From the IMG/VR virus record IMGVR_UViG_3300025694_000034, positions 1 through 24,730 of that record: a stretch of DNA of 24,730 bases. One strand, given 5' to 3'. This stretch comes from a virus. Shown here one piece after another: positions 1 to 6,907 of the stretch (position 1 is the first letter of the stretch; each line of letters opens with the position of its first letter). The notes under the pieces were generated by a model. That model saw nothing but the letters and a program-made list of their open reading frames with translations, ran no database searches and was not told the origin of the DNA. Both the position numbers and the translations under genes were made by a program.

Positions 1-1
1 T

Positions 2-613
2 TCTCTTTGCAACAAGCGCCTCCCATCGTCTTCAAGGAAGGCTTTAAAATATTTAAATTCTCGGGGCATAACCCAGAAAGACATAAGAAATTGGAAAATT
101 GGATACAGTACAGGAGGTAAATATGGGGGCCGGATTATTATTCCCAGTTATAATTGGGAAGGTGATGCTAATTATTTTATTGCTCGTTCTTTTCTGGGCG
201 ATTGGAGACGATACTTGAACCCACCAGTAGGCAGAGATATTGTGTTTAATGAACTTTATGTTGATTGGGATGAGGAAGTTGTGTTAGTTGAGGGCGTTTT
301 TGACGCTATTATCGCAGGTTCCAACGCAATACCCATTTTAGGGTCTACTTTGCGTGAAAACTCTCGCTTATTTCAACAGATTGTGTTAAACGATACTCCA
401 GTCTACTTAGCACTTGACAAAGATGTTGAAAGCAAAAGGAATTGGATAATCAAGTCCTTTTTGAGGTATGACATCGAGTTGTATATAATTGACACATCTG
501 ATTACGATGATGTTGGCTCTATGACTCGTGAGCAGTTTCTTGAAAAGAAAGAGAAAGCAATCTTGGCAGACTTAGATGAAATAATGATTTTTGACAAATT
601 AAGAGCAATTTAA
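2..613 (+). CDS. DNA primase, TOPRIM-domain C-terminal part (5' truncated by window edge)
   Basis: An open frame runs from base 2 without a stop to TAA at 611-613, so the gene begins upstream of the window. The visible part starts with a segment resembling the end of the DnaG-type RNA polymerase core (YLNSRGITQKDIRNW...GYSTGG, then RIIIPSYNWEG). It continues into a TOPRIM fold: the motif VLVEGVFDAI has its catalytic Glu at bases 290-292, ILGSTL follows, and the acidic pair DKD sits at 416-424. This order matches bacterial and phage primases that lay down RNA primers at the replication fork. A TTG at 215 is only an internal codon, because coding similarity extends well upstream. The next gene starts in the TAATG overlap at 613. 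It may be the T4 gp61 equivalent, but too little is visible to assign that name. Confidence 0.75.
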   Translation, partial: SLCNKRLPSSSRKALKYLNSRGITQKDIRNWKIGYSTGGKYGGRIIIPSYNWEGDANYFIARSFLGDWRRYLNPPVGRDIVFNELYVDWDEEVVLVEGVFDAIIAGSNAIPILGSTLRENSRLFQQIVLNDTPVYLALDKDVESKRNWIIKSFLRYDIELYIIDTSDYDDVGSMTREQFLEKKEKAILADLDEIMIFDKLRAI

Positions 614-807
614 TGGAAGTAGGAGATTTGGTTACAATTAACAATGATTTTAGAAATCCTAAGTTAACATACTATTTAACAGCCCAGCATTCATTTGATG
701 ATATAGGAATTATAACATGTGTTATGGTTTATTCCTGTACGGTTTACTGGATTAATAAAGAGGTTTCAACATCGATTGCTAAACCAATTTTAATGAAAAT
801 TTCTTGA
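613..807 (+). CDS. Small hypothetical protein, possible SH3-like beta-barrel
   Basis: This 64-residue protein starts in a TAATG overlap with the primase stop, implying translational coupling. I do not recognise its function. The pattern MEVGDLVTI, then IGIITCVM, then CTVYWIN and a terminal PILMKIS alternates short hydrophobic strands with turns. That resembles the small SH3/KOW-like barrels that are frequent in phage replication regions. There is no signal peptide or membrane segment. The gene ends inside the -35 box of the promoter for the lipoprotein cassette, so it closes the upstream operon. A role in nucleic acid or protein binding would be inference only. Confidence 0.5.
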   Translation: MEVGDLVTINNDFRNPKLTYYLTAQHSFDDIGIITCVMVYSCTVYWINKEVSTSIAKPILMKIS

Positions 808-832
808 CAAATTATAACCAATCGGTTATATT
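804..832 (+). promoter_or_regulatory. Sigma70-type promoter for the lipoprotein cassette
   Basis: A perfect -35 hexamer TTGACA (804-809) is followed after exactly 17 bases by TATATT (827-832). This is near-ideal for a host housekeeping sigma factor. The spacing, the position 28 bases before the start codon at 860, and a terminator after the two downstream genes all support it. It is the clearest host-type promoter in the window. Confidence 0.75.
813..830. promoter_or_regulatory. Palindrome inside the promoter spacer, candidate operator
   Basis: TATAACC (813-819) and GGTTATA (824-830) form a perfect 7-base inverted repeat around AATC. It fills the space between the -35 and -10 boxes and overlaps the -10. 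A dimeric repressor bound here would block RNA polymerase. No regulator gene is visible in the window, so the protein could be encoded elsewhere in the phage or by the host. Chance occurrence in AT-rich DNA is possible but is less likely at this exact place. Confidence 0.45.
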
Positions 833-859
833 ATAAACACTCAACAAAAGGAGACTAGA

Positions 860-1054
860 ATGAGTATTTTACTTTATAGCATGTTGTTTGCATGCTCAGG
901 CGACAAAGCCGACGACACAGCAGTTGCTGATGAACCAGCAACCGAACCAGCGACAGAGCCTGCGACAGAGCCAGCAGTAGAACCAGTTGATTCTGGAGAC
1001 ACAGGCGAAGATACAGGTGCTGAAGATACAGCACAAGACTCAGGAGGTGAATAA
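860..1054 (+). CDS. Short phage lipoprotein A with acidic PATEP repeats
   Basis: This 64-residue protein has a very short hydrophobic leader (MSILLYSMLFA) ending at a lipobox-like LFAC with Cys12. That suggests signal peptidase II processing and lipid anchoring in the envelope. The mature part is low complexity, dominated by Asp, Glu, Ala, Thr and Pro, with tandem PATE units and a DTGEDTGAEDT tail, and has no recognisable domain. The leader lacks the usual basic n-region, which is odd. The start is fixed by AAGGAG about eight bases upstream. It lies directly behind the promoter and overlaps the next lipoprotein gene by TAATG. Possible roles are receptor masking, superinfection exclusion or an outer-membrane lysis component; none is proven by sequence. 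Confidence 0.65.
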   Translation: MSILLYSMLFACSGDKADDTAVADEPATEPATEPATEPAVEPVDSGDTGEDTGAEDTAQDSGGE

Positions 1055-1299
1055 TGAGTATTTTACTATCAATCCTAATCGCATGTGGCGGAGACGCTAC
1101 TGAGACAACTGAAGTTGCGGAAACAACCACGACGGAAACAACCATAGTCGTTGAAACAACAACAACTGATAATGGTGGAACCGAAGAGGTTACAACTGAA
1201 ACAACTGGTACTACTGAAACCGAAGGTGTAACAACCGTAAATGAAGGTACAACAGAAGTCACCAATGGCGATAACGAAACTACAATAGTTAACGAGTAG
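1054..1299 (+). CDS. Short phage lipoprotein B with Thr/Glu-rich repeats
   Basis: This 81-residue protein starts in a TAATG overlap with the preceding gene, behind a strong AGGAGG. Its leader MSILLSILIAC again ends at a lipobox Cys (residue 11). The first 14 bases of the coding sequence are identical to those of lipoprotein A, suggesting that the two leaders are duplicates. The mature part is almost entirely Thr, Glu, Val, Gly and Asn in TTET and VTTE-like repeats, giving an extended, highly acidic, Thr-rich stalk. No catalytic motif is visible. An intrinsic terminator follows the stop, so the pair forms its own transcription unit. Confidence 0.62.
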   Translation: MSILLSILIACGGDATETTEVAETTTTETTIVVETTTTDNGGTEEVTTETTGTTETEGVTTVNEGTTEVTNGDNETTIVNE

Positions 1300-1310
1300 T
1301 TTATAGGGTT

Positions 1311-1341
1311 AGCGGCTCCCTTCAAAAGCCGCTCTTTTTTT
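1311..1341 (+). terminator. Intrinsic terminator after the lipoprotein pair
   Basis: AGCGGCT (1311-1317) pairs perfectly with AGCCGCT (1327-1333) across a 9-base loop and is followed by C and seven T residues (1335-1341). It ends only a few bases before the ribosome-binding site of thioredoxin. Expression of downstream genes therefore needs read-through, antitermination or an unseen promoter. Confidence 0.85.
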
Positions 1342-1352
1342 ATGGAGAACAA

Positions 1353-1673
1353 ATGAAAGAAATCAGTGACGGAAATTTTATATCAGCAATCAATAACCAA
1401 GACTTATGTGTTGTTGACTTTTATGCGAATTGGTGTATGCCATGTAAGATAATGGATAAGGAAGTAAGCCATATCGATGAGACTAACGCAGATATAGGCG
1501 TTTATAAATTTAATGTTGATAAAGGCGTAGGAGTTTGGAGTAAAGTAAAAGAAGAATTTTCAGTTCGTTCTATACCTTTTCTAGTTTTTTATCGTAATGG
1601 AAAGCCTATACACTCGGCAGTTGGATATAAAAATGCAGCCCAAATTCAAGAAATACTTGACAACCTTTCCTAA
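1353..1673 (+). CDS. trxA: Thioredoxin
   Basis: This 106-residue protein has the usual length of a single-domain thioredoxin. The redox motif WCMPC occupies residues 27-31 after the VDFYANW strand, and the cis-proline loop is RSIPF (Pro75) followed by LVFYRNGKP. It is therefore a cytosolic dithiol-disulfide oxidoreductase. In phages, thioredoxins can supply reducing power to ribonucleotide reductase or act as polymerase processivity partners; neither use is shown here. The central dipeptide is MP rather than the GP of E. coli Trx, which may shift the redox potential. The start is supported by GGAG at 1344-1347, just after the terminator T-tract. Confidence 0.92.
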   Translation: MKEISDGNFISAINNQDLCVVDFYANWCMPCKIMDKEVSHIDETNADIGVYKFNVDKGVGVWSKVKEEFSVRSIPFLVFYRNGKPIHSAVGYKNAAQIQEILDNLS

Positions 1674-1706
1674 ACAGGATACATTATAGATAACAAAGGA
1701 GAACTT

Positions 1707-4700
1707 ATGCTAGCTTGCCATATTAGTGACACACATATACGAAACTTAAAATACCACTGGGAATACAGGCAATCTTTTGCCGATCTATACAACAAATTGC
1801 GAGACCAAAAACCAGATGTCATTATCCATACGGGAGACATCGCACACACAAAAACTCAACTCTCTCCGGAGTATTTTGAGCTAACAGCAGAGTTCTTGTC
1901 TACATTGGCAGACATTGCTCCTGTAATTATAATCGCAGGTAACCACGATGGAAACCTCAAGAACCCAGATCGCCAAGATGCGATCACACCTATCGTAACT
2001 GCTCTTCAACATCCGAACTTAACATTTCTTAAGAATTCCGGTGAGTACCAGTTTAACAATGAAATCACATTCAATGTCCTCTCTGTCTTTGACCGAGAGA
2101 ATTGGGTTCAACCCACAGATTTATCAAAAATCAACATTGCTCTTTACCATGGTTCCATCTCAGGATGTGAGACAGGACAAGGCTTTAAAATAAGAGATGG
2201 TGATGATACATCCGAAATCTTTAAGGATTTTGATTATGCCTTCCTTGGCGACATTCATAAACCACAGGTTATGGATAGAGAAGGTCGTGTCAGATATGCT
2301 GGTTCGACTTGCCAACAGAATTATGGAGAAGACCCACGAAAAGGTTATCTTCTTTGGAACATTCAAAGCAAAGATGAGTTCTCCGTAAGGCACGAGGTTC
2401 TTGTTAATCCAAGGCCATTTCTCACAATCAACCTAACAGAAGATGGAGAACTACCAGAGACACATATTCCTCCGAATGCTCGGCTTCGTGTTGTGTCACG
2501 ATATAACATTCCCCTTACAAAGCTAAGACAAGCTGTTGATGCCGCAGAAACTAAGTGGCGACCATTCAGTGTTACTTTTGTAAACAAAGGCGCAGGTTCT
2601 AACAGCCAGAACCAAGGCATGCTTGCCGATGGTCGCTTTGAAAATCTTAGAGACATTCAGGTTCAAGAAGAGATGATTGAAGAATTCCTTGCCGATAAAG
2701 AGTTGGGTGAAGGAGTATTAGAGAAAGTCCTTGAGCACAATAAAAACTATAATAGAATCGCAGAGGAACAAGAAGATGTCTCTCGTAATGTTATATGGTC
2801 CATTAAAGAAATGCAATGGGATAATCTTTTTAACTACGGAGAGAAGAATAAGATTTCTTTTGAAAACCTCAACGGAATCGTCGGGATCTTCGGAAAGAAT
2901 TATTCAGGCAAGTCCTCTATTGTGGATTCCGCTCTCTATTCTATCTTCAACGATACATCCAAAGGTGAGCGAAAAAATGTCCATGTTATCAATCAAAATA
3001 AAGACCAAGCCCGAGGCCGTATTGACATCCAAGTTGGTGACAACCTCTATAGAATTACCCGCGATTTGGCAAAGATTACCTCTAGTTCGAACAAAGTATC
3101 AGCCAAAGTGGAACTTGACTTTGCTGTCTTTGATGGCACCGAATGGCAACCATTGAATGGAACAACACGCAATGAAACTGATGCTAATATTAGAAGACAC
3201 TTCGGGACCATTGAAGATTTTCTTTTGACCTCGATGGCTTCTCAGATGGACTCTCTGTCTTTTGTTAAAGAGGGCTCGACCAAACGAAAAGAGATTCTCG
3301 CAAAGTTCCTTGACCTTGATTTGTTTGACGCTAAATTTAAATTAGCAAAAAAAGATACAACGGAAACAAAATCTGTTATCAAGCATCTTCGCTCAATGAA
3401 TTGGGATCTTGAGATTCAGAAGAAACAAGACATTCTTGATGATATCGAGATTGATATTATAGCAAATAATACAAGATGTAAACAAATTGATTCTGATCTT
3501 ACGCTCACAAGCGCAGAACTTAAAGCACTAGAAGAGGCAATTAACGCAATCCCTGCTGAAATTATTGATATTAATAAAGTTAACGCATCGATTGCTAGAA
3601 AGCAAGATCAAATAGCATCACTGACCTCTAAAAACTTCGCTTTGATGGCTAAAACTTATGATAATAAGCAAACTTTATCACAAGTAACTACCTTCGTTGA
3701 TACATTCGACCTTGAAGTACTGAACCAAGAAAAACAAAGGCATAATGACCTTGTTTGTGAAAAATCTTCAAATTCTTCGGACATTCGTGGACTATCTACC
3801 ACAATTTTAAACGAGGAGAAGAAAATGAAACTCCTCGATGGCATACCCTGCGGGGATTCTTTCCCAACCTGTAAATTTATTGCTGATGCCGTAAAAGCTC
3901 AAGAAGGAATATCAGATTTGAAAGAGAGAATGGCAAACTTAAAAATGGTTAGCGAAAACATCGAAGCCAAAATTTCAACTCTCAACATTGATGAGGTTGA
4001 AGAGAAAATCGCTTCTTATTATTCAATCGTATCTCGCAAAGAGAATTTACAAACAGAAATTGAACGAGACGAATTACAAGTCGAGAACAATAAAAAACAA
4101 ATTAAAATTATAAATAATGATCTTGAAACCCTTTTCTCAACTCAAAGTCTCTATGAAGAAAATAAAGAAGCCATTGAAAATAAAGAGTCATATCTCACTC
4201 AGCGAGATCATTATGTCCAAAAGAAGCAACATCTTCAAAAAGAGAATGAACAATGTAAAGTTTCTCTTCAAGAGTTTTATATTGAGAAAGGCTCAACGCA
4301 ACAAGCCATTGATGGTTATACTGAGCGAAAAGCAGAGCTTGAGGACAAAGAAAAAGAATTCATTGCTCAAGATTTGTTTCTAGAATGTATGCATTCAAAC
4401 GGCATTGCCTACAATGTCATTCGTCAAATGCTTCCGGTCCTTAACGAAGAGATTGCCAAAATCTTAACCAACATCGTTGATTTTGAAGTATTCTTTGTTG
4501 ACAACGGAAAATCATTAGACATCATGCTTAAGCATCCCAAATACGATGGAAGACCATTATCAATGGGCTCTGGCGCCGAAAAGACATTATCAGCAATGGC
4601 AATACGATTAGCTCTGATTTCAATAACAAATTTACCAAAATCAGAATTATTCATCTTAGACGAACCAGCAACAGCTTTAGATCAAGAGCATATGGATGGT

Positions 4701-4838
4701 TTTATTAAAATGTTAGAAATGATCAAATGTCAATTCAAGACTGTCTTATTAATCTCGCATCTAGATTCTCTTAAAGATTGTGTTGAACAAACTATTGATA
4801 TACAAAAGAAAGATGGCTATGCTTTTGTAAATATTTAA
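1707..4838 (+). CDS. 47-46: Fused SbcD-SbcC / gp47-gp46 recombination endonuclease
   Basis: This 1043-residue single chain carries both halves of the Mre11-Rad50 (T4 gp47-gp46) complex. The N-terminal part has the metallophosphoesterase motifs D8-x-H10, GD44, GNH80D, LYH148 and GDIH184. From about residue 375 it becomes an SbcC/Rad50 ATPase: Walker A GKNYSGKS (396-403), a long coiled-coil middle, a hook-like CGDSFPTC (Cys715 and Cys722), the signature LSMGSGAEK (951-959), Walker B FILDE (Asp985-Glu986) and the H-loop LLISH (His1018). The family processes double-strand DNA ends for recombination-dependent replication. There is no stop or frame break between the halves. In T4 they are separate genes, so this is a genuine fusion unless a sequencing error removed a stop. 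It starts after AAAGGAG. Confidence 0.92.
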   Translation: MLACHISDTHIRNLKYHWEYRQSFADLYNKLRDQKPDVIIHTGDIAHTKTQLSPEYFELTAEFLSTLADIAPVIIIAGNHDGNLKNPDRQDAITPIVTALQHPNLTFLKNSGEYQFNNEITFNVLSVFDRENWVQPTDLSKINIALYHGSISGCETGQGFKIRDGDDTSEIFKDFDYAFLGDIHKPQVMDREGRVRYAGSTCQQNYGEDPRKGYLLWNIQSKDEFSVRHEVLVNPRPFLTINLTEDGELPETHIPPNARLRVVSRYNIPLTKLRQAVDAAETKWRPFSVTFVNKGAGSNSQNQGMLADGRFENLRDIQVQEEMIEEFLADKELGEGVLEKVLEHNKNYNRIAEEQEDVSRNVIWSIKEMQWDNLFNYGEKNKISFENLNGIVGIFGKNYSGKSSIVDSALYSIFNDTSKGERKNVHVINQNKDQARGRIDIQVGDNLYRITRDLAKITSSSNKVSAKVELDFAVFDGTEWQPLNGTTRNETDANIRRHFGTIEDFLLTSMASQMDSLSFVKEGSTKRKEILAKFLDLDLFDAKFKLAKKDTTETKSVIKHLRSMNWDLEIQKKQDILDDIEIDIIANNTRCKQIDSDLTLTSAELKALEEAINAIPAEIIDINKVNASIARKQDQIASLTSKNFALMAKTYDNKQTLSQVTTFVDTFDLEVLNQEKQRHNDLVCEKSSNSSDIRGLSTTILNEEKKMKLLDGIPCGDSFPTCKFIADAVKAQEGISDLKERMANLKMVSENIEAKISTLNIDEVEEKIASYYSIVSRKENLQTEIERDELQVENNKKQIKIINNDLETLFSTQSLYEENKEAIENKESYLTQRDHYVQKKQHLQKENEQCKVSLQEFYIEKGSTQQAIDGYTERKAELEDKEKEFIAQDLFLECMHSNGIAYNVIRQMLPVLNEEIAKILTNIVDFEVFFVDNGKSLDIMLKHPKYDGRPLSMGSGAEKTLSAMAIRLALISITNLPKSELFILDEPATALDQEHMDGFIKMLEMIKCQFKTVLLISHLDSLKDCVEQTIDIQKKDGYAFVNI

Positions 4839-4854
4839 ATACGGCTTTACTTCT

Positions 4855-4870
4855 TATAAATGACTATTTA
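4855..4870 (+). promoter_or_regulatory. Candidate T4-like late promoter
   Basis: TATAAATGACTATTTA lies 25 bases before the start of the first virion-type gene at 4895 and just after the recombination gene ends. It closely resembles the T4 late -10 element TATAAATA, which is often followed by CTATT. There is no -35 box, as expected for promoters read by a gp55-type sigma factor. Its location at the switch from DNA metabolism to small structural-type genes supports the call. Confidence 0.5.
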
Positions 4871-4894
4871 GTGTAAAATAAGGGTATGCTTACA

Positions 4895-5329
4895 ATGAAA
4901 ATAACAAAAGAAGAACTTTCTAACATTATCAGAGAAGAAACAGCAGCTTGTCTTGCAGAATATGAAAAAGAGAAAGGTGCTGACGGCAAAGCTTGTTGGG
5001 ACGGCTATAAGCATGCTGGAACCGAAGATGGAAAAGATAAATGCGTCAAGATGGAAGAAGCAGAAACCATAGATGAAGAAACCGACAAAGATCGTATGGC
5101 TTGTAATAAACCTCGTTATATAAAAAAGGGTGAACCGGGCCACGGTAAGAAGCAAAAGGTTGTAAAAGCTTGCGATAAGGGCAAAGAAAATATTGTTCGT
5201 TTTGGTGATGCTAACATGAGAAACAATAGTGATAAACCTAAAAATAAAACAAACTTTAGAAAAAGACATAATTGTAAAGACAAAAAAGATAAAACAAAAG
5301 CTGGCTATTGGTCATGTAAGGATTGGTAA
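4895..5329 (+). CDS. Basic hypothetical protein with MKITK..L..IIREE leader
   Basis: A longer frame opens at 4886, but AGGG at about 4881-4884 is correctly spaced only for ATG 4895. That start gives MKITKEELSNIIREE, the same leader as three other genes here. The protein has 144 residues. After the leader come Cys-containing segments (CWDGYKHAGTEDGKDKC) and a Lys-rich body. The tail ends FRKRHNC...KAGYWSCKDW, a motif I associate with uncharacterised proteins of marine T4-like phages. It has no signal peptide or membrane helix. Strong positive charge and scattered cysteines would suit a DNA-associated internal virion protein, but that is inference. Confidence 0.6.
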   Translation: MKITKEELSNIIREETAACLAEYEKEKGADGKACWDGYKHAGTEDGKDKCVKMEEAETIDEETDKDRMACNKPRYIKKGEPGHGKKQKVVKACDKGKENIVRFGDANMRNNSDKPKNKTNFRKRHNCKDKKDKTKAGYWSCKDW

Positions 5330-5330
5330 A

Positions 5331-5780
5331 ATGAAATTAACAAAAGAAGCTTTAAAGCAAATAATCAAAGAAGAACTTGAAGGAGTTCTTGAAGCGTATA
5401 TGGGACCAATGGGACCACGAGGAAGAGGCGGCTATAAGCCATCGGGTCAACAAGCACGAATGGCCCCTGATCTAGCCTTCAAATTATTATCTTTCGGATG
5501 GAATGAGCTTGAGGAAGATCAAAGGCAAGAAATAGAAGCCTTGGCGAAAAGGCAAGCCGACATTGGCAAAACTAAACTTCGTGATGCTGTCGCGAAGGCG
5601 AAGAAGCCAGAAGTGGAAGAAGGTATGCTGGGGAAATTTAGAGATGCTATCATGGGACCTGAAACTGAAAAAGATAAGAAGGACGCAAAAGTCCGTCAAC
5701 AAAAGATGCAAACTAGAAAAACGCAAACCCCGTCTTCAAGCATGAAGCTCCGTGGTCCATTTGAAGAGGACAAAAAATAA
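5331..5780 (+). CDS. Hypothetical protein with MKLTKEALKQIIKEE leader
   Basis: The frame is open further upstream, but the start at 5331 follows the previous stop by one base, has AAGG upstream and yields the recurring leader. The 149-residue product then has a short Gly/Pro stretch (YMGPMGPRGRGGY), a compact helical part (LAFKLLSFGWNELEEDQRQE) and a charged, Lys-rich tail ending LRGPFEEDKK. Function is not recognised. The leader ends in I-I-K-E-E, which fits the T4 gp21 cleavage rule (Ile/Leu-x-Glu), so this may be a processed, capsid-packaged protein. It overlaps the next gene by TAATG. Confidence 0.6.
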   Translation: MKLTKEALKQIIKEELEGVLEAYMGPMGPRGRGGYKPSGQQARMAPDLAFKLLSFGWNELEEDQRQEIEALAKRQADIGKTKLRDAVAKAKKPEVEEGMLGKFRDAIMGPETEKDKKDAKVRQQKMQTRKTQTPSSSMKLRGPFEEDKK

Positions 5781-6112
5781 TGGATAAAGAACAAATAAAA
5801 GAACTTGGTGAAAAAGCTAAAGAAGAACTCAACGAACTCAAGGAAGATGTCAAAGAACGACTTGAGAGCGATGGAGTTTCTCTAGCAAAAGAAAAAGTCA
5901 AAGAGGTTGCTAAAAAAGTATCAACTAAAAATTCTTTGTTAGACAAAATGCTTGGGAAAATTATCTCTCGTAAATTGCTTGTATTTGTTACAGCAACTGT
6001 ACTTCTCGCACAATACGGCCTTGATCCAGACACTTGGGGAATGATTGCTATTGTTTATATCGGCGGACAATCTGTCGTCGATACAATGAAGATGTGGCGA
6101 CATGGAAGATAA
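5780..6112 (+). CDS. Small membrane protein, holin-like candidate
   Basis: This 110-residue protein has a charged, helical N-terminal half (residues 1-60, rich in Glu and Lys) and a C-terminal half with two hydrophobic segments, LLVFVTATVLLAQYGL and WGMIAIVYIGGQSVV, separated by a short polar turn. That is a hairpin membrane topology with the soluble part outside the bilayer. Its neighbours downstream look like spanin components, so a holin or holin-like role in lysis is plausible; no holin signature proves it. TAATG overlaps on both sides place it in a translationally coupled chain. It could instead be a structural or host-membrane factor. Confidence 0.5.
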   Translation: MDKEQIKELGEKAKEELNELKEDVKERLESDGVSLAKEKVKEVAKKVSTKNSLLDKMLGKIISRKLLVFVTATVLLAQYGLDPDTWGMIAIVYIGGQSVVDTMKMWRHGR

Positions 6113-6513
6113 TGAACCTACTCAAGCTTCGTAAGTACTGGCAACTTACTTGCTCTTTTGCCAAAGCGCATTGGAGAGGGTTAGTTGTGGGTGCTGCGAT
6201 GTTGCTGTGCTATTTCTACGGAAAGAAAGTAGAAAAGAAAATGAAGTTAGATAGAGCCATGGCCTTGGCTCAATGGGATAAAGACAAAAAAGAAATTGAA
6301 AGATCTTATGAGTCTGAAATGGCCAAGAAAGCCAAAGCCAAAGAAAAATATGATGCCGCCATGCTAAAGGCCGAAGAAGCTAGAAAAAATGCAACCGATG
6401 AATTTGACAGAGTAAAGGCAGCAGAATTAAAGAAAATGATTAAGAAAGCCAAGTCCGACCCTGATGAGATTGATCGAATTCTTGAGGACAGCTTAGGGAT
6501 AAAGAAAGTATGA
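6112..6513 (+). CDS. Membrane-anchored coiled-coil protein, inner-spanin-like
   Basis: The start at 6112 in the TAATG overlap is preferred over in-frame upstream codons, which lie inside the previous gene. The 133-residue protein has one membrane helix near the N-terminus (GLVVGAAMLLCYFYG, about residues 24-38). A long Lys/Glu/Ala-rich helix follows with strong coiled-coil character (about 40-115), then a short tail. Basic residues flank the helix on both sides, so orientation is not certain. An N-terminal anchor plus periplasmic coiled coil is the layout of Rz-type inner spanins. The following gene overlaps by ATGA and encodes another envelope protein, as in spanin pairs. Confidence 0.5.
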   Translation: MNLLKLRKYWQLTCSFAKAHWRGLVVGAAMLLCYFYGKKVEKKMKLDRAMALAQWDKDKKEIERSYESEMAKKAKAKEKYDAAMLKAEEARKNATDEFDRVKAAELKKMIKKAKSDPDEIDRILEDSLGIKKV

Positions 6514-6905
6514 TTTTATTATTATGGGCATCTCTTGCTTGGGGCGAAGCACAATTCACCCAACTAGAAGAAGGTGATGTTGCTCCGTTTGCTGGTCGCT
6601 TATTGAACGATGAAGCAATTTCAAAGCTTTTAGTAGATCAACAATTAGCTGGCGATGAATGCCAAATTGCGGTGGACTATGAGCTAGACATTGCTATGGC
6701 TCAATGGAGCTATCGAATGTCAATTCAAGAGCTAACCCTTGAAGGAAAGATCGAAAGATCAGAAGCTCTTGTTGAGTCTCAAAAAGAACAAATAGTATAT
6801 CTCCAACAACAAGTTAAACCAGCGAAGCCATTTATTTGGATCACAACGGGATTTATCGTTGGAACATTATCTTCGTTAGGAATTTACCATTCTGTTAAGG
6901 ATTAG
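6510..6905 (+). CDS. Signal-peptide and C-terminal-TM envelope protein, spanin-like
   Basis: This 131-residue protein starts with a hydrophobic leader (MILLLWASLAWGEA) and continues with a polar part containing APFAGRLLNDEAISKLL. A helical stretch with two or three heptads (residues 70-100) follows, and it ends with a membrane segment (FIWITTGFIVGTLSSLGIY). A secreted middle tethered at its C-terminus resembles unimolecular or partner spanins. The leader lacks a lipobox Cys, so it would not be a classical outer-membrane o-spanin. One Cys lies mid-protein in DECQI. The ATGA overlap with the coiled-coil gene suggests that the two products work together. The assignment rests on topology and context only. 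Confidence 0.48.
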   Translation: MILLLWASLAWGEAQFTQLEEGDVAPFAGRLLNDEAISKLLVDQQLAGDECQIAVDYELDIAMAQWSYRMSIQELTLEGKIERSEALVESQKEQIVYLQQQVKPAKPFIWITTGFIVGTLSSLGIYHSVKD

Positions 6906-6907
6906 CC

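Noticed and set aside
215-613. Primase fragment starting at TTG 215 as an independent short gene
   Set aside because: The same frame is open to the window edge and its upstream residues match the primase core, so it is a truncated larger gene.
855-1352. 165-residue open frame on the minus strand opposite the lipoprotein genes
   Set aside because: It is the complement of low-complexity Thr/Glu repeats, giving a Val/Ser/Leu-rich product, and the + strand has a promoter, ribosome sites and a terminator.
4886-4894. ATG 4886 as start of the gene at 4895
   Set aside because: The AGGG site would be only one or two bases away, while ATG 4895 has good spacing and gives the shared leader.
5780-5830. 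N-terminus MDKEQIKELGEKAKEEL as another member of the MKLTK tag group
   Set aside because: It is a generic charged helix without the L-K-Q-I-I-K-E-E core.
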